DNA of 64,000 nucleotides from Microvirga mediterraneensis. GTDB lineage: Bacteria > Pseudomonadota > Alphaproteobacteria > Rhizobiales > Beijerinckiaceae. Below, one piece after another: positions 1 to 8,768 of the stretch. The position numbers and the translations under genes are program-made. The stretch lies in assembly GCF_013520865.1 (NCBI RefSeq), contig NZ_JACDXJ010000001.1, positions 2,471,001 to 2,535,000 of the forward strand, given 5' to 3'. Position 1 is the first letter of the stretch, and every line of letters begins with the position of its first letter. Under the pieces are notes generated by a model. That model made no database searches. It saw only the letters and a list, made by a program, of their open reading frames with translations, and was not told the origin of the DNA.

Positions 1-74
1 CCGCCGCGCGCACGTACAACATCCTACTGGCCGAGAACCGCAAGGTCGCGGCGGCGCTGATCGCCGTCCCCTGA
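1..74 (+). CDS. C-terminal end of an Mth938-like (DUF498/NDUFAF3-type) protein, partial
   Basis: An open frame enters from the left edge and stops one base before the next gene starts. The visible tail reads RTYNILLAENRKVAAALI and then ends in AVP, which resembles the end of alphaproteobacterial Mth938-like domain proteins, relatives of mitochondrial complex I assembly factor NDUFAF3. In many Rhizobiales such a gene lies after secDF and directly before a phytoene-synthase-fold gene, as here. Only about 24 residues are visible, so the call rests on the tail motif and on gene order. Confidence 0.55.
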   Translation, partial: AARTYNILLAENRKVAAALIAVP

Positions 75-75
75 C

Positions 76-918
76 ATGGCAGAGGCGATCTCCAACTTCG
101 CCCATTGCGAAGCGCTCGTGCGCGAGGCCGATCCGGATCGCTACTGGGCAAGCCTCTTCGCGCCCGCCGACAAGCGCCCGCATCTCCATGCGCTCTATGC
201 CTTCAACTTCGAGGTCGCCCGCGTCCGCGAGGCGGTCCGTGAAGCGCTCGTCGGCGAGATACGCCTGCAATGGTGGCGCGATGCTCTTCAAGGCGAGGCG
301 AGAGGCGACGTGCGGGCGAACCCGGTCGCCGCCGCTCTCGACGACACCATCGTGCAGTTCCGCCTGCCGCGACAATCGTTCGTCGACCTGATCGATGCCC
401 GGATCTTCGATCTCTACGACGACCCGATGCCGAACTTGAACGACTTGGAAGGCTATTGCGGCGAGACCTCGTCGAGCCTGATCCAGCTCTCAAGCCTCGT
501 CCTCGCCGACGGTTCCAATCCCGGCACGGCGGACGCCGCCGGACATGCGGGTGTCGCTTATGCGATCACGGGCCTTCTGCGCGCTTTCCCGCACCATGCG
601 CGTCAGGGACAGGTCTTCATTCCCGCCGACATCCTGACGCGGCACGGGGTGGTCCGCGAGGATATCGTGACCGGGCGCGGCGGACCGGGGCTCAAAGGGG
701 CCCTGGCCGACCTGCGCGCCATCGCGCGTCGGCATCTCGATCAGGCGCGCCAGTTGCGGACGACGATTCCCGGCGCCTCGAAGCCCGCCTTCCAGCCGCT
801 CGCCTTGGTCGAACCCTATCTCAAGGTCATGGAGCGGCGGGACTACGACCCGTTCCACACCCCCGTGGACCTGCCGCAATGGCGGCGGGTCTGGGCACTC
901 TGGCGCGGGCCGTTCTGA
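76..918 (+). CDS. Squalene/phytoene synthase family protein, NDUFAF6-like
   Basis: A 280-residue all-helical protein of the squalene/phytoene synthase fold. The N-terminal segment (DRYWASLFAPADKRPHLHAL, then YAFNFEVARVREAV) and WWRDAL near residue 70 are typical of the alphaproteobacterial subfamily. The first aspartate-rich metal motif of true prenyl synthases is replaced by FNFEVARVRE, so catalysis is doubtful. Mitochondrial NDUFAF6 has the same fold and acts in respiratory complex I assembly. The start lies two bases after the stop of the NDUFAF3-like gene, so the two are probably co-translated. A role in complex I assembly is inferred from homology and pairing; a terpenoid role is the alternative. 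Confidence 0.8.
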   Translation: MAEAISNFAHCEALVREADPDRYWASLFAPADKRPHLHALYAFNFEVARVREAVREALVGEIRLQWWRDALQGEARGDVRANPVAAALDDTIVQFRLPRQSFVDLIDARIFDLYDDPMPNLNDLEGYCGETSSSLIQLSSLVLADGSNPGTADAAGHAGVAYAITGLLRAFPHHARQGQVFIPADILTRHGVVREDIVTGRGGPGLKGALADLRAIARRHLDQARQLRTTIPGASKPAFQPLALVEPYLKVMERRDYDPFHTPVDLPQWRRVWALWRGPF

Positions 919-945
919 GGATCGGGTGCAAGCCTCCGGGCTCGA

Positions 946-1170
946 TCAGCCGTTGTCTCCGTTGTCGATGATGACGTGCTTCTTCCCCAGCGAACAATAC
1001 TCGATATAAGTCTTGCCGTTCCGGCGGTACTCGATCTTGTGACGGCCCTCGACAGGCTTGCCATCGACAACGCAGTTCAGTTCAGGCTTCGGTTTCGTCT
1101 CTTCCTGACCATAGGCGGCAGGAAAGAAGCCGAGAGAAGCTATCAGTCCAAGAACAGCCGTATGCTTCAT
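946..1170 (-). CDS. Small exported protein of unknown function
   Basis: A 74-residue protein starting MKHTAVLGLIASLGFFPAAYG: a signal peptide likely cleaved before QEET. The mature part has two cysteines (NCVVDGKPVEG and EYCSLGKK), which could form a disulfide in the periplasm. I chose the ATG at 1170 rather than the upstream in-frame ATG at 1179 because a GGGAG ribosome binding site lies about eight bases before it. It is monocistronic, convergent with the phytoene-synthase-like gene. No family recognised. Confidence 0.6.
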   Translation of the reverse strand: MKHTAVLGLIASLGFFPAAYGQEETKPKPELNCVVDGKPVEGRHKIEYRRNGKTYIEYCSLGKKHVIIDNGDNG

Positions 1171-1322
1171 GAGCGGCACTCCCTAACGTGGATATTGCAC
1201 TATATATCGTAGCCTAAATCTTGGCCAGGGAGCCAGGGCTTTCGTGTGAAGCGGTTCTTGACGGCGGACAAGAGCCATTTGGCCGAGAACGGCCCTCGTC
1301 GCACCGAGAGGCGGTTTGCCCC

Positions 1323-2747
1323 TTACTCCGCCGCCGCAGGCAAGGCGGCACCCGAGAGCCATGCCGCCAGATCGGCACGCGCCCGATCCGTCAACGCCTT
1401 CTTGCGGGCGACGGCCTTGGCCGGGCCGCGCAGGCGCTTGCCATCCTCGGCCTTCGGAGCCTGGGCGAGCGGCGGGAACAGGCCGAAATTGACGTTCATC
1501 GGCTGGAAGGAGCGCGGCCCTTCGTCAATGGTCTCGATGTGGCCGCCCGTGATGTGGTTTATGAGGGCTCCCAGGGCCGTGGTGTGCGGCAGGGGCTGGA
1601 TCGGACGGCCGAGCCGCTCGGCGGCGGCGAAGCGGCCGGTCATCAGGCCCACGGCGGCGCTTTCCACATAGCCCTCGCAGCCGGTGATCTGGCCGGCGAA
1701 GCGCAGGCGCGGCATCGCCTTCAGGCGCAGGGTCGGGTCGAGGAGCTTGGGCGAGTTGAGATAGGTATTGCGGTGGATGCCGCCGAGGCGCGCGAATTCG
1801 GCGTTCTCCAGGCCCGGGATCATGCGGAGGATGCCCGTCTGGGCGCCGTATTTCAGCTTGGTCTGGAAACCCACCATGTTGAACAGGGTGCCGAGCGCGT
1901 TGTCCTGGCGCAGCTGCACGATCGCGTAGGGCTTCTTGTCCGGATTGCGCGGATCGGTGAGGCCCACGGGCTTCATGGGGCCGTGGCGCAGGGTCTCGCG
2001 GCCGCGCTCGGCCATGACCTCGATGGGCAGGCAGCCGTCGAAATAGGGGGTGTCGGCCTCCCATTCCTTGAACTCGGTCTTGTCGCCGGCGATCAGGGCA
2101 TCGATGAAGGCGTCGTACTGTTCCCTGGTCATGGGGCAGTTGATGTAGTCCTTGCCCGTGCCGCCCGGCCCGACCTTGTCGTAGCGCGACTGGAACCACG
2201 CGATGTCCATGTTGATGGATTCGCGGTAGACGATGGGCGCTATCGCGTCGAAGAACGCCAGCGATGTCTCGCCCGTCAGCCCGAGGATTGCCTCGGCCAG
2301 GGCCGGTGAGGTGAGGGGGCCGGTAGCGACGATCACGGAGGACCATTCCTCGGGCGGCAGGCCGGCGATCTCACCGCGCTCGATGGTGACGAGCGGGTGA
2401 GCCTCGAGAGCCGCGGTCACCGCATCGGAGAAGCCGTCCCGATCCACCGCCAGCGCTCCGCCCGCGGGCACCTGGTTGGCGTCGCCCTTGGCCATGATGA
2501 GAGAGCCGAGGCTGCGCATTTCCTGGTGCAACAGGCCGACCGCGTTCGTCTCGGCATCGTCCGAGCGGAAGGAGTTCGAGCAGACAAGCTCGGCGAGGCC
2601 TTCCGTCTTGTGGGCATCGGTGCCGCGCACGGGGCGCATCTCATGGAGCACGACCGGCACACCGGCCTGGGCGATCTGCCAGGTCGCTTCCGAACCGGCG
2701 AGGCCGCCGCCGATGACATGGATGGGTTCGATGGTGCTCATGGTCAT
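1323..2747 (-). CDS. trmFO: Methylenetetrahydrofolate--tRNA-(uracil-5-)-methyltransferase TrmFO
   Basis: A 474-residue FAD- and folate-dependent enzyme that makes m5U54 (ribothymidine) in the T-loop of tRNA, using methylenetetrahydrofolate and NAD(P)H. The N-terminal dinucleotide-binding motif GGGLAGSEA is at residues 13-21, followed by HEMRP, the [17 protein letters not shown] segment with the conserved cysteine, and [10 protein letters not shown] near the C-terminus. Full length for the family. The very N-terminal MTM gives two possible starts six bases apart. Cytoplasmic, single gene, no partner needed. Confidence 0.96.
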   Translation of the reverse strand: MTMSTIEPIHVIGGGLAGSEATWQIAQAGVPVVLHEMRPVRGTDAHKTEGLAELVCSNSFRSDDAETNAVGLLHQEMRSLGSLIMAKGDANQVPAGGALAVDRDGFSDAVTAALEAHPLVTIERGEIAGLPPEEWSSVIVATGPLTSPALAEAILGLTGETSLAFFDAIAPIVYRESINMDIAWFQSRYDKVGPGGTGKDYINCPMTREQYDAFIDALIAGDKTEFKEWEADTPYFDGCLPIEVMAERGRETLRHGPMKPVGLTDPRNPDKKPYAIVQLRQDNALGTLFNMVGFQTKLKYGAQTGILRMIPGLENAEFARLGGIHRNTYLNSPKLLDPTLRLKAMPRLRFAGQITGCEGYVESAAVGLMTGRFAAAERLGRPIQPLPHTTALGALINHITGGHIETIDEGPRSFQPMNVNFGLFPPLAQAPKAEDGKRLRGPAKAVARKKALTDRARADLAAWLSGAALPAAAE

Positions 2748-2824
2748 TCTCCCGAGCGGCTTTGTTGACTCCCTGGAGAGCCCTGGTCAAGTTGAGCCGG
2801 TTTATTGGAAAGGCTTAGAACGCT

Positions 2825-3583
2825 ATGCAATCGATGCGTCCCGTCGTCCTTATTACAGGTGGAAGCCGCGGCATAGGGGCCGCGGTGGCACAGCTTGCGG
2901 CGGCGCGTGGTTACGATGTCGCCATCACGTACCGATCCGAGCGGGATGCGGCCGAGCAGGTGCTCGCCGCCTGCCGTGCATCGGGAGCGGCCGTCGCCGC
3001 GTGCCAGGGCGATGTAGCCATCGAGGGGGACGTGACGCGCCTGTTCGACGAGGCTGAAGCGGCTTTGGGGCCTATCTCGCATGTGGTCAACAATGCGGGG
3101 ATCACGGGCAAGTCCAGCAAGCTGGCGGAGGCATCGACCGAGACGATCCGCACCTGCATGGATGTGAACGTGCTGGGAGCCGTCTGGGTCGCACGGGAGG
3201 CGGCGCGGCGGCTCTCCACAAGCCGCGGTGGGGCGGGCGGCACGATCGTCAACATCTCGTCCGTCGCGGCCTCCCTGGGGAGTCCGAACGAGTACGTCTG
3301 GTATGCGGCCTCGAAAGGAGCCGTCGACTCGCTGACCGTGGGACTGGCCAAAGAACTGGCCGGCGAGGGCGTCCGGGTGAATGCGGTCTCGCCGGGCATG
3401 ACGAAGACCGACATTCACGAGCGGAGCACCCAGGATGTCGGGCGTCTGGAGCGGATTCGTCCCCTCATCCCCCTCAACCGGATCGGAGAGCCCGAGGAGA
3501 TTGCCGAGGCCGTGCTGTTCCTGATGTCGGACGCCGCATCCTACATTACCGGCGCCAATATCCCTGTGTCGGGAGGCCGATGA
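2825..3583 (+). CDS. SDR family NAD(P)-dependent oxidoreductase
   Basis: A 252-residue classical short-chain dehydrogenase. GGSRGIG at residues 12-18 is the cofactor loop, followed by NNAG, the serine of NISSVA, and the catalytic pair YAASK; the C-terminus VSGGR is typical of FabG-like enzymes. The arginine after the first strand (YRSERDA) suggests NADP(H) preference. Substrate cannot be read from sequence. Divergent from trmFO; a GC hairpin follows the stop. ATG codons at 2825 and 2834 are both possible starts. Confidence 0.88.
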   Translation: MQSMRPVVLITGGSRGIGAAVAQLAAARGYDVAITYRSERDAAEQVLAACRASGAAVAACQGDVAIEGDVTRLFDEAEAALGPISHVVNNAGITGKSSKLAEASTETIRTCMDVNVLGAVWVAREAARRLSTSRGGAGGTIVNISSVAASLGSPNEYVWYAASKGAVDSLTVGLAKELAGEGVRVNAVSPGMTKTDIHERSTQDVGRLERIRPLIPLNRIGEPEEIAEAVLFLMSDAASYITGANIPVSGGR

Positions 3584-3614
3584 CACCCCGGATGCAGGGC
3601 TCCAGACAAGCGAA

Positions 3615-3634
3615 AGCCCGCCGGAGGGCGGGCT
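3615..3634. terminator. GC-rich hairpin between convergent genes
   Basis: A perfect 8-bp stem (AGCCCGCC / GGCGGGCT) with a 4-nt loop, 31 bases after the SDR stop and 28 bases before the end of the DUF1127 gene on the other strand. It lacks a long T tract, but the position fits a shared bidirectional terminator. Confidence 0.55.
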
Positions 3635-3662
3635 AGAGCCTTTGCTGCGATGCAGCGTAAAC

Positions 3663-3818
3663 TTACGCGACAGCGTTCTGGCGAGCGATGCTCTCGATCT
3701 GGAAGCGGGAGATGCCGAGATCGTCGAGTTCGCGATCCGAAAGCAGCGACAGCTCACGGACGGTTTCGCGATAACGCATATAAGCGCGGACTTTAGAGAG
3801 GATGTACGAAACGAACAT
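3663..3818 (-). CDS. DUF1127 (YjiS-like) small protein
   Basis: A 51-residue protein ending RFQIESIARQNAVA. The core ELSLLSDRELDDLGISR is the DUF1127 signature, an arginine-rich helical domain abundant in Rhizobiales. Some family members take part in phosphate, carbon or RNA metabolism; the role of this one is unknown. An AGGAG site precedes the ATG by seven bases. Too short to stand out by length, but motif and Shine-Dalgarno agree. Confidence 0.88.
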   Translation of the reverse strand: MFVSYILSKVRAYMRYRETVRELSLLSDRELDDLGISRFQIESIARQNAVA

Positions 3819-4013
3819 GGGAAGCTCCTGAGAAGTGACCGGCCCCTATGACCGGTGGCCTTTGTTCTTGCGTTTGCAGTGCGGATATAAGGGTGTGCAG
3901 TGCGGAAGAGGAGTGGTAATAATGTAGGTCTGTTATGCTTTAGTAGCATACCGTCCTAATGCCACATTAACCGTGCTGCGGACCGCGAATGGCTTCCTGG
4001 CTCCGAAAACGGA

Positions 4014-4037
4014 AGCGGCCCCGTTTCCGGGGCCGCT
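4014..4037 (-). terminator. Hairpin terminator downstream of the RTX gene
   Basis: A perfect 10-bp stem (AGCGGCCCCG / CGGGGCCGCT) with a TTTC loop, about 80 bases past the stop of the RTX gene; on the minus strand it is followed by a T-rich run. Confidence 0.6.
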
Positions 4038-4115
4038 CAGGAGGCTTGGTCAGGTTTCAGATCGCCACCGGAGTGACCGGTTCCCACGGGCTTCGGGCAA
4101 TGCCCGAGCTTTCGC

Positions 4116-5000
4116 CTACAGCACGAAGAAATCCGCTTTCGTGAGCGTGAGCCCTGCGTTGAGCTGGGCGAACTTGACCGCCGCGACGCCGCCGTAGCCG
4201 TCGGCGTCGTACAGCAGGGCGCCGGTCTGCTTGTTGTAGATGATCCGGTCGGAGGAATCCCGGGCGCCCGAGCCGATGTTGAAGGCCCCGCCTGAGAGCC
4301 AGCCATCCCGCCCGACCCGGGTGAAGACCTGATTGTCGAGCATGATCGTATCGTCGCTGGGCCGGAAGTCGACGATGCGGTCGACATTCGTGCGGGACGG
4401 GCGCGTGTCGAAAACGAAATAGTCCTTGCCGGAGCCGCCGGTCAGCTGGTCGTTGTCCGCGCCGCCGCTGAGGTAGTCGCTGCCGGCCCCGCCGCTCAGG
4501 GCATCGCGGCCGGAGCCTCCGTACAGGTCGTCGTCGCCCCAGTCCCCGAAGAGCTTGTCGCCTCCCTGGTCCCCGTAAACGATGTCGTCGCCGTCATTGG
4601 CATATACGAAGTCGTTGCCCGCCCCGGCACGGATGACATCGTCGTAATCGTTGCCGTGGAAAGTATCGTGGCCGCCGTTCAGGTTCACGTACCAGGCATA
4701 GCCCTGGAGCGCATCGACCGTCGTGTAGAGGCCGAGATCCTGAATGGTCAGGACGTCCGCGCCGTTGTTCTCGTAGAACAGGTCATCGATGATGACCGTG
4801 TATCCGTCGCTCCAATAGCGGGCCGTGAAGTAATCCACCAGCGAACTGCCATACACCTCGTACTCGGCGATCGTGCCGTTGTCATAAACGAGATCCGTCG
4901 AGACGGAGGGGTGGGCCCCGATGAATGCCCAGCCTGAGCTGTCGGTGCTGGACATGTCGAAGCCCACACCCGCTGCGTTGAAAGCCTGAAAAACTGCCAT
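4116..5000 (-). CDS. RTX-type calcium-binding repeat protein
   Basis: A 294-residue protein whose centre (about residues 105-200) is a run of nonapeptide GGxGxDxxx repeats such as [20 protein letters not shown], the calcium-binding beta-roll of the hemolysin/serralysin family. The C-terminal part (KDYFVFDTRPS... VDRIVDFRPSDDTIML) matches the C-terminal module of type I secreted RTX proteins; there is no N-terminal signal peptide, as expected. The first 100 residues match no catalytic domain I know. The transporter genes are not in this window. Likely extracellular; function unknown. Confidence 0.85.
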   Translation of the reverse strand: MAVFQAFNAAGVGFDMSSTDSSGWAFIGAHPSVSTDLVYDNGTIAEYEVYGSSLVDYFTARYWSDGYTVIIDDLFYENNGADVLTIQDLGLYTTVDALQGYAWYVNLNGGHDTFHGNDYDDVIRAGAGNDFVYANDGDDIVYGDQGGDKLFGDWGDDDLYGGSGRDALSGGAGSDYLSGGADNDQLTGGSGKDYFVFDTRPSRTNVDRIVDFRPSDDTIMLDNQVFTRVGRDGWLSGGAFNIGSGARDSSDRIIYNKQTGALLYDADGYGGVAAVKFAQLNAGLTLTKADFFVL

Positions 5001-5290
5001 GGCTGCGCTATTCCCGATGAACGTCCGATATCGTCAAGCTAGAACGATGAACGTGAACTTAAGCTGTATGCATGCAGGGGTCAGCATTCAGGAGAATGGT
5101 AAAGATTTGGTTGGGCGATAGGTTGCCTCCCTCAGGGTTCGTCCCTGTCGGGCGCCGAAACGTCGAATCTTGAACGGATGTTCATCTTCGGATGATAAAT
5201 CCAGTGTAAAGCCTGTTACTTGAAGTTATTGGGAACACTCCCCGGTGGCCGGCGTTCATCTCCCACCTTTACTATTGTGGAGATTGTTCC

Positions 5291-6097
5291 GTGAAGAAAA
5301 TCGCTCTCGGAGCCGCCCTTCTCTTGTTGAGCAGTGCGGCCTACGCACAAACTTCGATGCAGTCGAATACGAACGCCAACACAGGTTCTCAGTCGTCGTC
5401 CGAGTCGAATACGCTGCTGCGCAATCAGTCCGGCAGCGGCAATCGGGCCCAGACCGAGACCACCGGCGCGACGCGCAGCGAAACATCTGGTGCGCAGATC
5501 AACGTCCGCAGCCGTCAGGAAACAGGCGCGCGCGTCGGCGTCGAGACCCGGGAGCGCTCAGGCGTTTCGGTTCACTCCCGCACGGTTCGCGAGATCGATG
5601 AGCCGCGGGTGTCGGTCACCCGCCGCCGCAGCGTGACGACCTATGAAGAGCCCAGCACCGAAATCCATCGCACCGTGGTGAAGAAGAAGCCCACCAAGAA
5701 GGTCGCGGTGAAGAAGACGAAGCGCACCAACAAGGTCGTGTCGAAGAAGCGTCGTTATCATGTGGTCGAGGAGCAGCCGGTGGAGGTTCGTCGCCGGACC
5801 GTGCGCCGCTATGAGGAGGTCAACGAGCCGAGCGTGTCCGTGCGGAGCCGCACGACGGTTCGCCGGACGCACGACACTTCCCCGAGCGTGGGCGTATCCG
5901 TCGAGCAACGTCGCTCCAACGACGTGAATGTCTCGACCACCCGGACGCGATCGAGCGCGCCGGACACGACCGGTTCCGTCTCGACCCGCAGCCGGACGGA
6001 GATGAACGGCAACACGTCGAACTCCGGTGGCTCGACCAATATGCGCCTGCCGCAGCAGGGCGGTTCCTCCTCGCAGAGCAACGGCTCGAACCAGTAA
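5291..6097 (+). CDS. Exported low-complexity basic protein
   Basis: A 268-residue protein starting at GTG with a GGAGA site eight bases upstream. Residues 1-19 are a signal peptide (cleavage near AYA-QT). The mature chain is Ser/Thr/Arg-rich with recurring words: SVxxRxRTTV-, VSVTRRRSVTTYEEPS-, VRRRTVRRYEEVNEPS-type segments, and a lysine-rich stretch near residues 127-155 (VVKKKPTKK, VAVKKTKR). Few hydrophobic residues, so probably disordered in the periplasm or envelope. I recognise no family. Next gene is a second small exported protein 82 bases downstream. Confidence 0.7.
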   Translation: MKKIALGAALLLLSSAAYAQTSMQSNTNANTGSQSSSESNTLLRNQSGSGNRAQTETTGATRSETSGAQINVRSRQETGARVGVETRERSGVSVHSRTVREIDEPRVSVTRRRSVTTYEEPSTEIHRTVVKKKPTKKVAVKKTKRTNKVVSKKRRYHVVEEQPVEVRRRTVRRYEEVNEPSVSVRSRTTVRRTHDTSPSVGVSVEQRRSNDVNVSTTRTRSSAPDTTGSVSTRSRTEMNGNTSNSGGSTNMRLPQQGGSSSQSNGSNQ

Positions 6098-6179
6098 TCG
6101 CGGCGAACAGAGGGGAAGGGGCCTGATGATGGCTCCTTCCCCGGCCCGACTGCCGCCCATCGCGTTCAGGAGACTGACG

Positions 6180-6500
6180 ATGAAGAAGCTCATGGTAACG
6201 ATCAGCGTAGCGCTCTTGGCTGCTGCTTCCTTCAGCGGCGCTGCCGATGCCCGCCCCGGCAAGGGCAAGGGGCATGCCTATGGACACTACAAAAATCACG
6301 CCGCTCAGCGGTATTACGTTCATAGGCGGGGCAGCAACAATGCCGCCATCGCGGCCGGCGTGACCGGCGCAATCCTCGGCGGAGCCCTGGCGGCCACGGC
6401 CCGGCCGACCTATCGGACGTATGACAGGTCTTACTACCGGACCTATGAGGCTCCGCGACGGAGCTACTACCGGGAAGAATACTACGACGACGGCTACTGA
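6180..6500 (+). CDS. Small exported Tyr/Arg/Gly-rich protein
   Basis: A 106-residue protein; ATG at 6180 preceded by AGGAG about eight bases away. Residues 1-24 form a signal peptide ending near ADA-RPGKG. The mature part has a basic HYKNHAAQRYYVHRR region, a hydrophobic glycine-rich AAIAAGVTGAILGGALAA stretch that could span or associate with a membrane, and a tyrosine/arginine-rich tail. Similar small BA14K-like or glycine-zipper-like exported proteins are common in Rhizobiales. Followed directly by an intrinsic terminator. Confidence 0.7.
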   Translation: MKKLMVTISVALLAAASFSGAADARPGKGKGHAYGHYKNHAAQRYYVHRRGSNNAAIAAGVTGAILGGALAATARPTYRTYDRSYYRTYEAPRRSYYREEYYDDGY

Positions 6501-6504
6501 CCGG

Positions 6505-6530
6505 AAAGAGCGCCTCGGGCGCTCTTTTCT
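6505..6530 (+). terminator. Intrinsic terminator
   Basis: Ten-base stem AAAGAGCGCC / GGCGCTCTTT, 3-nt loop, ending in a T run, five bases after the stop of the 106-residue protein gene. Confidence 0.85.
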
Positions 6531-6539
6531 ATGGGGCTG

Positions 6540-6824
6540 TCATCGCCCCATATTTCCAACGGAGATGACGGCCCGGACGGGGCCGTATTCCGTTTGCTTT
6601 CTCACGTCGAGACGGATGCGTCCTCCGGATTGCGTCCGGACGGAATCCGAAGCGCGCAGGCGGGACGAGCCGACCAGCGTCTCACCCCGGACGCTGCCGC
6701 TGATCCGCACGCAGGTGTCGGAAGCCTGAAGCACGGCAAAGCCGGGCGGGCAGGGCGAGGCGGCTTGCGCCTGACCTGTCAATGCAAGGCCGGAAAGAGC
6801 AAGGGCGAAGACATGTCGCTTCAT
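6540..6824 (-). CDS. Short exported protein resembling the N-terminus of alphaproteobacterial porins
   Basis: A 94-residue protein; start at 6824 places a clean signal peptide (MKRHVFALALSGLALTGQAQA) at the N-terminus, whereas the longer frame upstream has no such logic. The mature part begins CPPGFAVLQASDTCVRISGS, close to the conserved cysteine-containing start of Rhizobiales Omp2b/RopA porins, then has beta-strand-like segments (VRGETLVGSSRL, GRIRLDVRKQTEYGPVRAVI). Real porins are 350-400 residues, so this is either a relic or a free-standing module; several Rhizobiales carry such short forms. Confidence 0.65.
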   Translation of the reverse strand: MKRHVFALALSGLALTGQAQAASPCPPGFAVLQASDTCVRISGSVRGETLVGSSRLRASDSVRTQSGGRIRLDVRKQTEYGPVRAVISVGNMGR

Positions 6825-6882
6825 GGCGGGCTCAAGTGTAGCGGTCCCGATCCCGTCATGGCAAGCCGCCGAGCCGGCAGGC

Positions 6883-7434
6883 TCAGGCCCTGTCCGATCC
6901 GCTGCGCCGGCCATAGGAGGCGGCGACATCCGGGCGGTCCACCTCCACGTGAAACTGCTCGGCCTTGGGGCTGTAATCCCGGATGGCGCCGATCCCATAG
7001 CGATAGGCGAGCTCGCCGCCGAGCCAGCCGCTGAACAGAAGCAGCGCGGTCTGAATGCCCGACAGCCAGATGCCCCAGCCCTGAACGCCCGTGGCCGGAT
7101 CGCTCAGGCGCACGCCGACATTGATAAGGGCCAGCGCGACCACCACGAGATTGGCCGCCATATGGGCCCATGAGACCCATACATTGCGCACCCGGTCGAT
7201 GGTCACGAAATCGATGAGGCCTGGAATGGCGGCGACCAGGGCGGTGACGATGCCGGCGATGAGGAGCCAGTAGGAGACCTGAGCCCAGAAGGGATCCTGG
7301 GTGGCCATGAAGGCGATGTCGGTTCCGAAAGCCCCGATCAGGAACGCGACCGGGAAGACGATCAGCATATGGTGCAGCGGATGGCCGGCGACGGCCGCCG
7401 TGCTCTGGACGCCGTGACGATGGTACATGCCCAT
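6883..7434 (-). CDS. DUF2231 family inner-membrane protein
   Basis: A 183-residue protein with four predicted transmembrane segments and the family signature GHPLHHML at residues 17-24. Histidines and a conserved PGLIDF motif suggest redox or metal/heme association as proposed for the family, but no activity is established here. Start at the ATG encoding MGMYHRHG; a second ATG is two codons downstream. Lies head-to-head with the diguanylate cyclase gene and 58 bases upstream of the porin-like gene on the same strand. Confidence 0.8.
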   Translation of the reverse strand: MGMYHRHGVQSTAAVAGHPLHHMLIVFPVAFLIGAFGTDIAFMATQDPFWAQVSYWLLIAGIVTALVAAIPGLIDFVTIDRVRNVWVSWAHMAANLVVVALALINVGVRLSDPATGVQGWGIWLSGIQTALLLFSGWLGGELAYRYGIGAIRDYSPKAEQFHVEVDRPDVAASYGRRSGSDRA

Positions 7435-7643
7435 GGTTCCCTCTCCGGTATGGTCTGTGAAGAATGCCCCGGCCCAACCTTCGTTCCGAGTGCCGCCGTG
7501 CGGCGCCGCCCGATCCGCCGCAGGGCAAGGTTCTGGACATCGTGGGATGGATGAGAGATAGCGTGAGGTATGTATTCCCTTGCGGAATGGGTCGTGTGAA
7601 TTCGTCTGCGGCCGTCCGGTCGAACCCTACGGCAGCCGCTTCG

Positions 7644-8768
7644 ATGGTCCTTGATCCTGCTACGCTTACCCTGGCCTTCGTGCTGCTTTCGGCGGCGTTG
7701 GGAACCCTGTTGCTGTTTTCCTGGGCCCTGAACCGGAGTGTCGAGGCCCTCGCCTGGTGGGGAAGCGCCTACTGGCTGATCGCCATAGGGATCGGGGTGG
7801 CCAATATCAGGCAAGGGCAGCCCGCATACGCGGTTCTTCTCGTGGCCAATGCCTTCAGCATGCTGTGCTACGGCGCCATCTACACGGGCTGCCGCGTATT
7901 CAACGGACGCTCCGTGTCCCTGGCGGCCATTCTGGCAGGGGCTGCGATTTGGGTGGCGGCCTTTCCCTTCATCTACACCTCACCGAGCCATCGGCTGCTC
8001 CTCGTGTCCTGCCTCACCCTTGTCTATTCGATCCTCTCCGCCTGGGAGCTGGGACGGCATGGGCCAAGACCGTTGGCTTCTTCACGCGTGGTGCTGGCGC
8101 TCCTGCTCTGTCTCGCGGCCTTCAATCTATCCCGCATCGCTTTTGCCCTCGCGCCGACTTCGGTGCCCTGGATCGATGGCCTGGCCCATCGCTGGTCGAA
8201 CTCCATGGCGCTTTTTCTCGTGGTGTTCGGCCCGAGTCTCGCTTTCACGTTTCTGTCCATGGCCAAGGAAAGCGTCGAGTTCGAATACAAGCAGGCGGCC
8301 CTGGTCGACCCGCTGACCGGCGTTCCCAACCGGCGCGCCTTCATGCAGAGCGCGTCCAGTCTCATCGGGCGGCCGGGCGACAGGCCCGTGAGCTGCCTGC
8401 TGTTCGACCTCGACAACTTCAAGGCCATCAACGACCGCTACGGGCACGATACCGGCGACCGGATCCTCACCATCTTCGGTGAGGTGCTGTCGAGACACCT
8501 GCCGCCGCGCCCCTTCGGCCGGCTCGGTGGGGAAGAGTTCGGTGCCATCCTGCCGCTGGCCGCACGGGAGGCCGAACTTCTCGCGGATCGGGTCCGTCAT
8601 GCCTTTTCGACGGCCAGTGCCGACTTCCTGGGAGACTTGGCCCGGGTCACCGTCAGCGTCGGCTGCGTCACGCGAGCCGGCGTCGATGCGGGGGCGCTGC
8701 TTCGGCAAGCCGATGCGGTGCTCTACCAAGCAAAGCGGAGCGGCCGGAACATCGTCATCGCCGCTTGA
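7644..8768 (+). CDS. Membrane-bound diguanylate cyclase (GGEEF)
   Basis: About 374 residues: six or seven N-terminal transmembrane segments (residues 5-205) followed by a GGDEF domain with DPLTGVPNRRAF, DLDNFKAIND and the active-site GGEEF. It converts two GTP to cyclic di-GMP at the cytoplasmic face. The allosteric I-site (RxxD five residues before GGEEF) is absent: the segment reads LPPRPFGRLGGEEF, so product inhibition may be missing. I chose the ATG at 7644, just before the first hydrophobic helix; in-frame ATGs at 7551 and 7587 are alternatives without better ribosome sites. Confidence 0.9.
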   Translation: MVLDPATLTLAFVLLSAALGTLLLFSWALNRSVEALAWWGSAYWLIAIGIGVANIRQGQPAYAVLLVANAFSMLCYGAIYTGCRVFNGRSVSLAAILAGAAIWVAAFPFIYTSPSHRLLLVSCLTLVYSILSAWELGRHGPRPLASSRVVLALLLCLAAFNLSRIAFALAPTSVPWIDGLAHRWSNSMALFLVVFGPSLAFTFLSMAKESVEFEYKQAALVDPLTGVPNRRAFMQSASSLIGRPGDRPVSCLLFDLDNFKAINDRYGHDTGDRILTIFGEVLSRHLPPRPFGRLGGEEFGAILPLAAREAELLADRVRHAFSTASADFLGDLARVTVSVGCVTRAGVDAGALLRQADAVLYQAKRSGRNIVIAA

